From contig JADGPO010000045.1 of the NCBI GenBank assembly GCA_017882405.1, positions 1 to 64,000 of the forward strand: a stretch of DNA of 64,000 nucleotides, in the 5' to 3' direction. The DNA comes from Solirubrobacteraceae bacterium. GTDB taxonomy: Bacteria > Actinomycetota > Thermoleophilia > Solirubrobacterales > Solirubrobacteraceae. The notes under the pieces were generated by a model, which did not search any database, had not been told where the DNA came from, and worked only from the letters and a program-made list of their open reading frames with translations. Below are positions 62,741 to 64,000 of this stretch, piece after piece. The position numbers and the translations under genes are program-made. The first letter of the stretch is position 1. Every line of letters starts with the position of its first letter.

Positions 62741-63018
62741 TGTCAACGGTAAAGGAAGAACGACTTCAAATTCGCGTCGACCCGGCAGACAAGGCGCTGC
62801 TCGAGCGAGCCGCCGCTGCCTCGCACCTGAACGTCTCGGCGTTCGTGGTCCAGGCGGCCGCGTCCAAGGCCGAGGAGATCCTCGCCGAGCGATCCAGCAT
62901 TCGCCTCTCACGCGAAGCCGCAGTCGCGTTCAGCGAAGCGCTCGAGCGCCCAGCGGAGGTCAACGACCGACTCGCGCAGGCGCTACGGCGCAAGCGGAAG
63001 TTCAGCTGGCTTGACTGA
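62740..63018 (+). CDS. tacA: DUF1778 ribbon-helix-helix antitoxin (TacA-like)
   Basis: A 92-residue antitoxin. The N-terminal ribbon-helix-helix reads KEERLQIRVDPADKALLERA, then HLNVSAFVVQAAASKAEEIL, typical of DUF1778. The C-terminal tail (LSREAAVAFSEALERPAEVN; LAQALRRKRKF) is the toxin-neutralising segment. ATG 62740 is preferred over the frame-open codons upstream, because homology starts MSTVKEE. It overlaps the acetyltransferase toxin by eight bases. Confidence 0.9.
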   Translation: MSTVKEERLQIRVDPADKALLERAAAASHLNVSAFVVQAAASKAEEILAERSSIRLSREAAVAFSEALERPAEVNDRLAQALRRKRKFSWLD

Positions 63019-63532
63019 GCTTCGCCGGCCGGCGCTGCTTGACCCGCGCCGCCATGACCGCGAGCAACTCGACAGCGGCGAGCCGGTACTCGATGAATGG
63101 CTCCGCCGATACGCAGGACAGAACCGTCGGCGCGACACGGCCGCCACCTGGGTCATCGCGGACGCCGACGACGTCGTCGTCGCGTACGCGAGCGTCGCGA
63201 TGACCGGAATCGAGCGCTCAGCCGCCCCCGAAACGCTCGCCGAGGGCGCGCCCGACCCTCTCCCGGCGTTACTGCTCGGTCGACTCGCCGTCGACCGCCA
63301 CTACGCGAGCCTTGGGATCGGTACTGCACTCGCGGTGCATGTGCTCGCCACTGCAGTCGAGCTGAACGAGAAGGCTGCGTGCAGCGCAGTCGTCGTCACC
63401 GCGCTGAACGCCCGCGCCCGCGCGTGGTGGGAGCGGCTCGGATTCCATCCGTTCGACCCGGACGAGCCCGAACAGCTCGACCTCGACCTTCTGACCTCCG
63501 AGATCGAAACGACGTTTCGGCGAACGCGGTGA
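63011..63532 (+). CDS. tacT: GNAT-family toxin (TacT-like)
   Basis: A 173-residue GNAT acetyltransferase paired with the upstream DUF1778 antitoxin. N-terminal blocks LDSGEPVLDEWLRRYAGQNR and TAATWVIADADDVVVAYASV match TacT-type toxins. The acetyl-CoA site is LLGRLAVDRHYASLGIGTAL, and the C-terminal ARAWWERLGFHPF is conserved. Characterised TacT toxins acetylate the amino acid on charged tRNA and stop translation. TTG 63011 overlaps the antitoxin end, so translation is coupled. Confidence 0.9.
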   Translation: MTELRRPALLDPRRHDREQLDSGEPVLDEWLRRYAGQNRRRDTAATWVIADADDVVVAYASVAMTGIERSAAPETLAEGAPDPLPALLLGRLAVDRHYASLGIGTALAVHVLATAVELNEKAACSAVVVTALNARARAWWERLGFHPFDPDEPEQLDLDLLTSEIETTFRRTR

Positions 63533-63677
63533 CAGCGCCGCCGGTGCGGTCGGCCGGATCCCCACCTACGCTCCTCCTGTCGGCGCAATCCGAGACTCTG
63601 CACGCGTCGCCGCCAGCGCCCCTCGTCGAACGCAAGCAGGGGGCGGCTAACGCCACGGGGTCTCCCCCTGCGGGACC

Positions 63678-63839
63678 ATGATGAGACGATTTAGGGAGCG
63701 GCGAAACCCGTCGGCGGCGACCATGCGACGGATGTCGGTGCGCGCAGCCGCCGTGGTGGCGGTTGGCCTGACGGTGGCGGCGTGTGGGAGCACATCGTCG
63801 AGCATCTCCGCGGCCCGCTGGCACCGCGTCGACGCGTAA
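63678..63839 (+). CDS. Short lipoprotein-like ORF, possibly truncated
   Basis: A 53-residue frame (or 52 from ATG 63681) with a basic start MMRRFRERRNPSAATMRR, hydrophobic AAAVVAVGLTVAACGSTSSS with a VAAC lipobox, and a stop 10 residues later (AARWHRVDA). It could be a tiny lipoprotein, but more likely it is the 5' end of a longer lipoprotein gene lost by a deletion or frameshift. Upstream ribosome site is weak. Confidence 0.4.
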   Translation: MMRRFRERRNPSAATMRRMSVRAAAVVAVGLTVAACGSTSSSISAARWHRVDA

Positions 63840-63988
63840 TCAGCCGATAATCCCATGTCCAGGCACTGCCGAGGCATAAGGCATATCGCGTCACGACGCG
63901 ATTAGACGAGGCCCACCTAGGAGGATGGCAACTCTCCAGCGCGCGTGGCCGGCTACCTCATTCAGGCCGAGTAGATGAAGGAATCCCC

Positions 63989-64000
63989 ATGCAGCCCTGC
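63989..64000 (+). CDS. Possible start of a gene running off the window
   Basis: ATG 63989 follows AAGGAA by about seven bases and opens MQPC before the window ends. Nothing more can be said. Confidence 0.25.

Overview
The window is high-GC DNA (third codon positions are nearly always G or C, with frequent GTG and TTG starts). It comes from a Gram-positive-type bacterium, most likely Actinomycetota. A fused tandem-WYL PafBC-like regulator, SBP56, a class I lysyl-tRNA synthetase, a large LAL regulator, lipoprotein and Sec signals, and long stretches of small housekeeping operons all fit that phylum. The Thermoleophilia/Solirubrobacterales group is my best guess, but this is inference and no rRNA is present to confirm it.

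Region 1 (1-10.5 kb) starts with a glycerol locus: glpF (cut by the window edge) is divergent from an IclR regulator and glpK. Three GTTCG repeats spaced exactly 20 bp lie between them. A small acidic repeat protein, an aldo-keto reductase, a PafBC-like regulator, a PPOX protein, arylamine N-acetyltransferase, RmlA, a GNAT enzyme and a ferritin-VIT1 fusion follow. Region 2 (10.5-24.5 kb) is carbohydrate-centred: GH31 (interrupted by an in-frame amber codon), a PHP-glycosyltransferase fusion and a secreted GH6 enzyme. It also holds a RecQ-phosphoribosyltransferase fusion, a MerR remnant, SBP56, a TMEM175 channel, an OmpA-like protein with an injection-system-type N-terminal motif, and a GlcD-type oxidase. 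Region 3 (24.5-37.2 kb) holds aguA-aguB for agmatine breakdown downstream of a LAL regulator, then a complete five-gene peptide ABC importer operon.

Region 4 (37.2-52.5 kb) contains a two-gene coupled unit encoding a small protein and an HExxH protein with the same LQRxAGNxAV motif. It continues with an IclR regulator, an O-methyltransferase, class I lysS, and an mhqO-mhqD-mhqR quinone-detoxification cluster. That cluster has three matching CTTG-N6-CAAG operator sites. nadE, XdhC-like, YceI-like, MaoC-like and SDR genes complete the region. Region 5 (52.5-64 kb) is accessory. Two divergent HD-GYP-type genes, one fused to HDOD and LuxR domains, are followed by a zone of decay: an alpha/beta-hydrolase, a SHOCT protein, an IS110 fragment, a DUF2294 protein and a tyrosine recombinase are all broken. 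Intact small regulators, including an ANTAR protein, sit among them. A TacA-TacT-type toxin-antitoxin pair lies divergent to the dead recombinase.

The observations I rate highest are the two orphan injection-system-motif proteins, the CTTG-N6-CAAG regulon, the degenerate HD-GYP/HDOD/LuxR fusion, and the inverted duplication inside the recombinase pseudogene. No rRNA, tRNA or CRISPR array was recognised.
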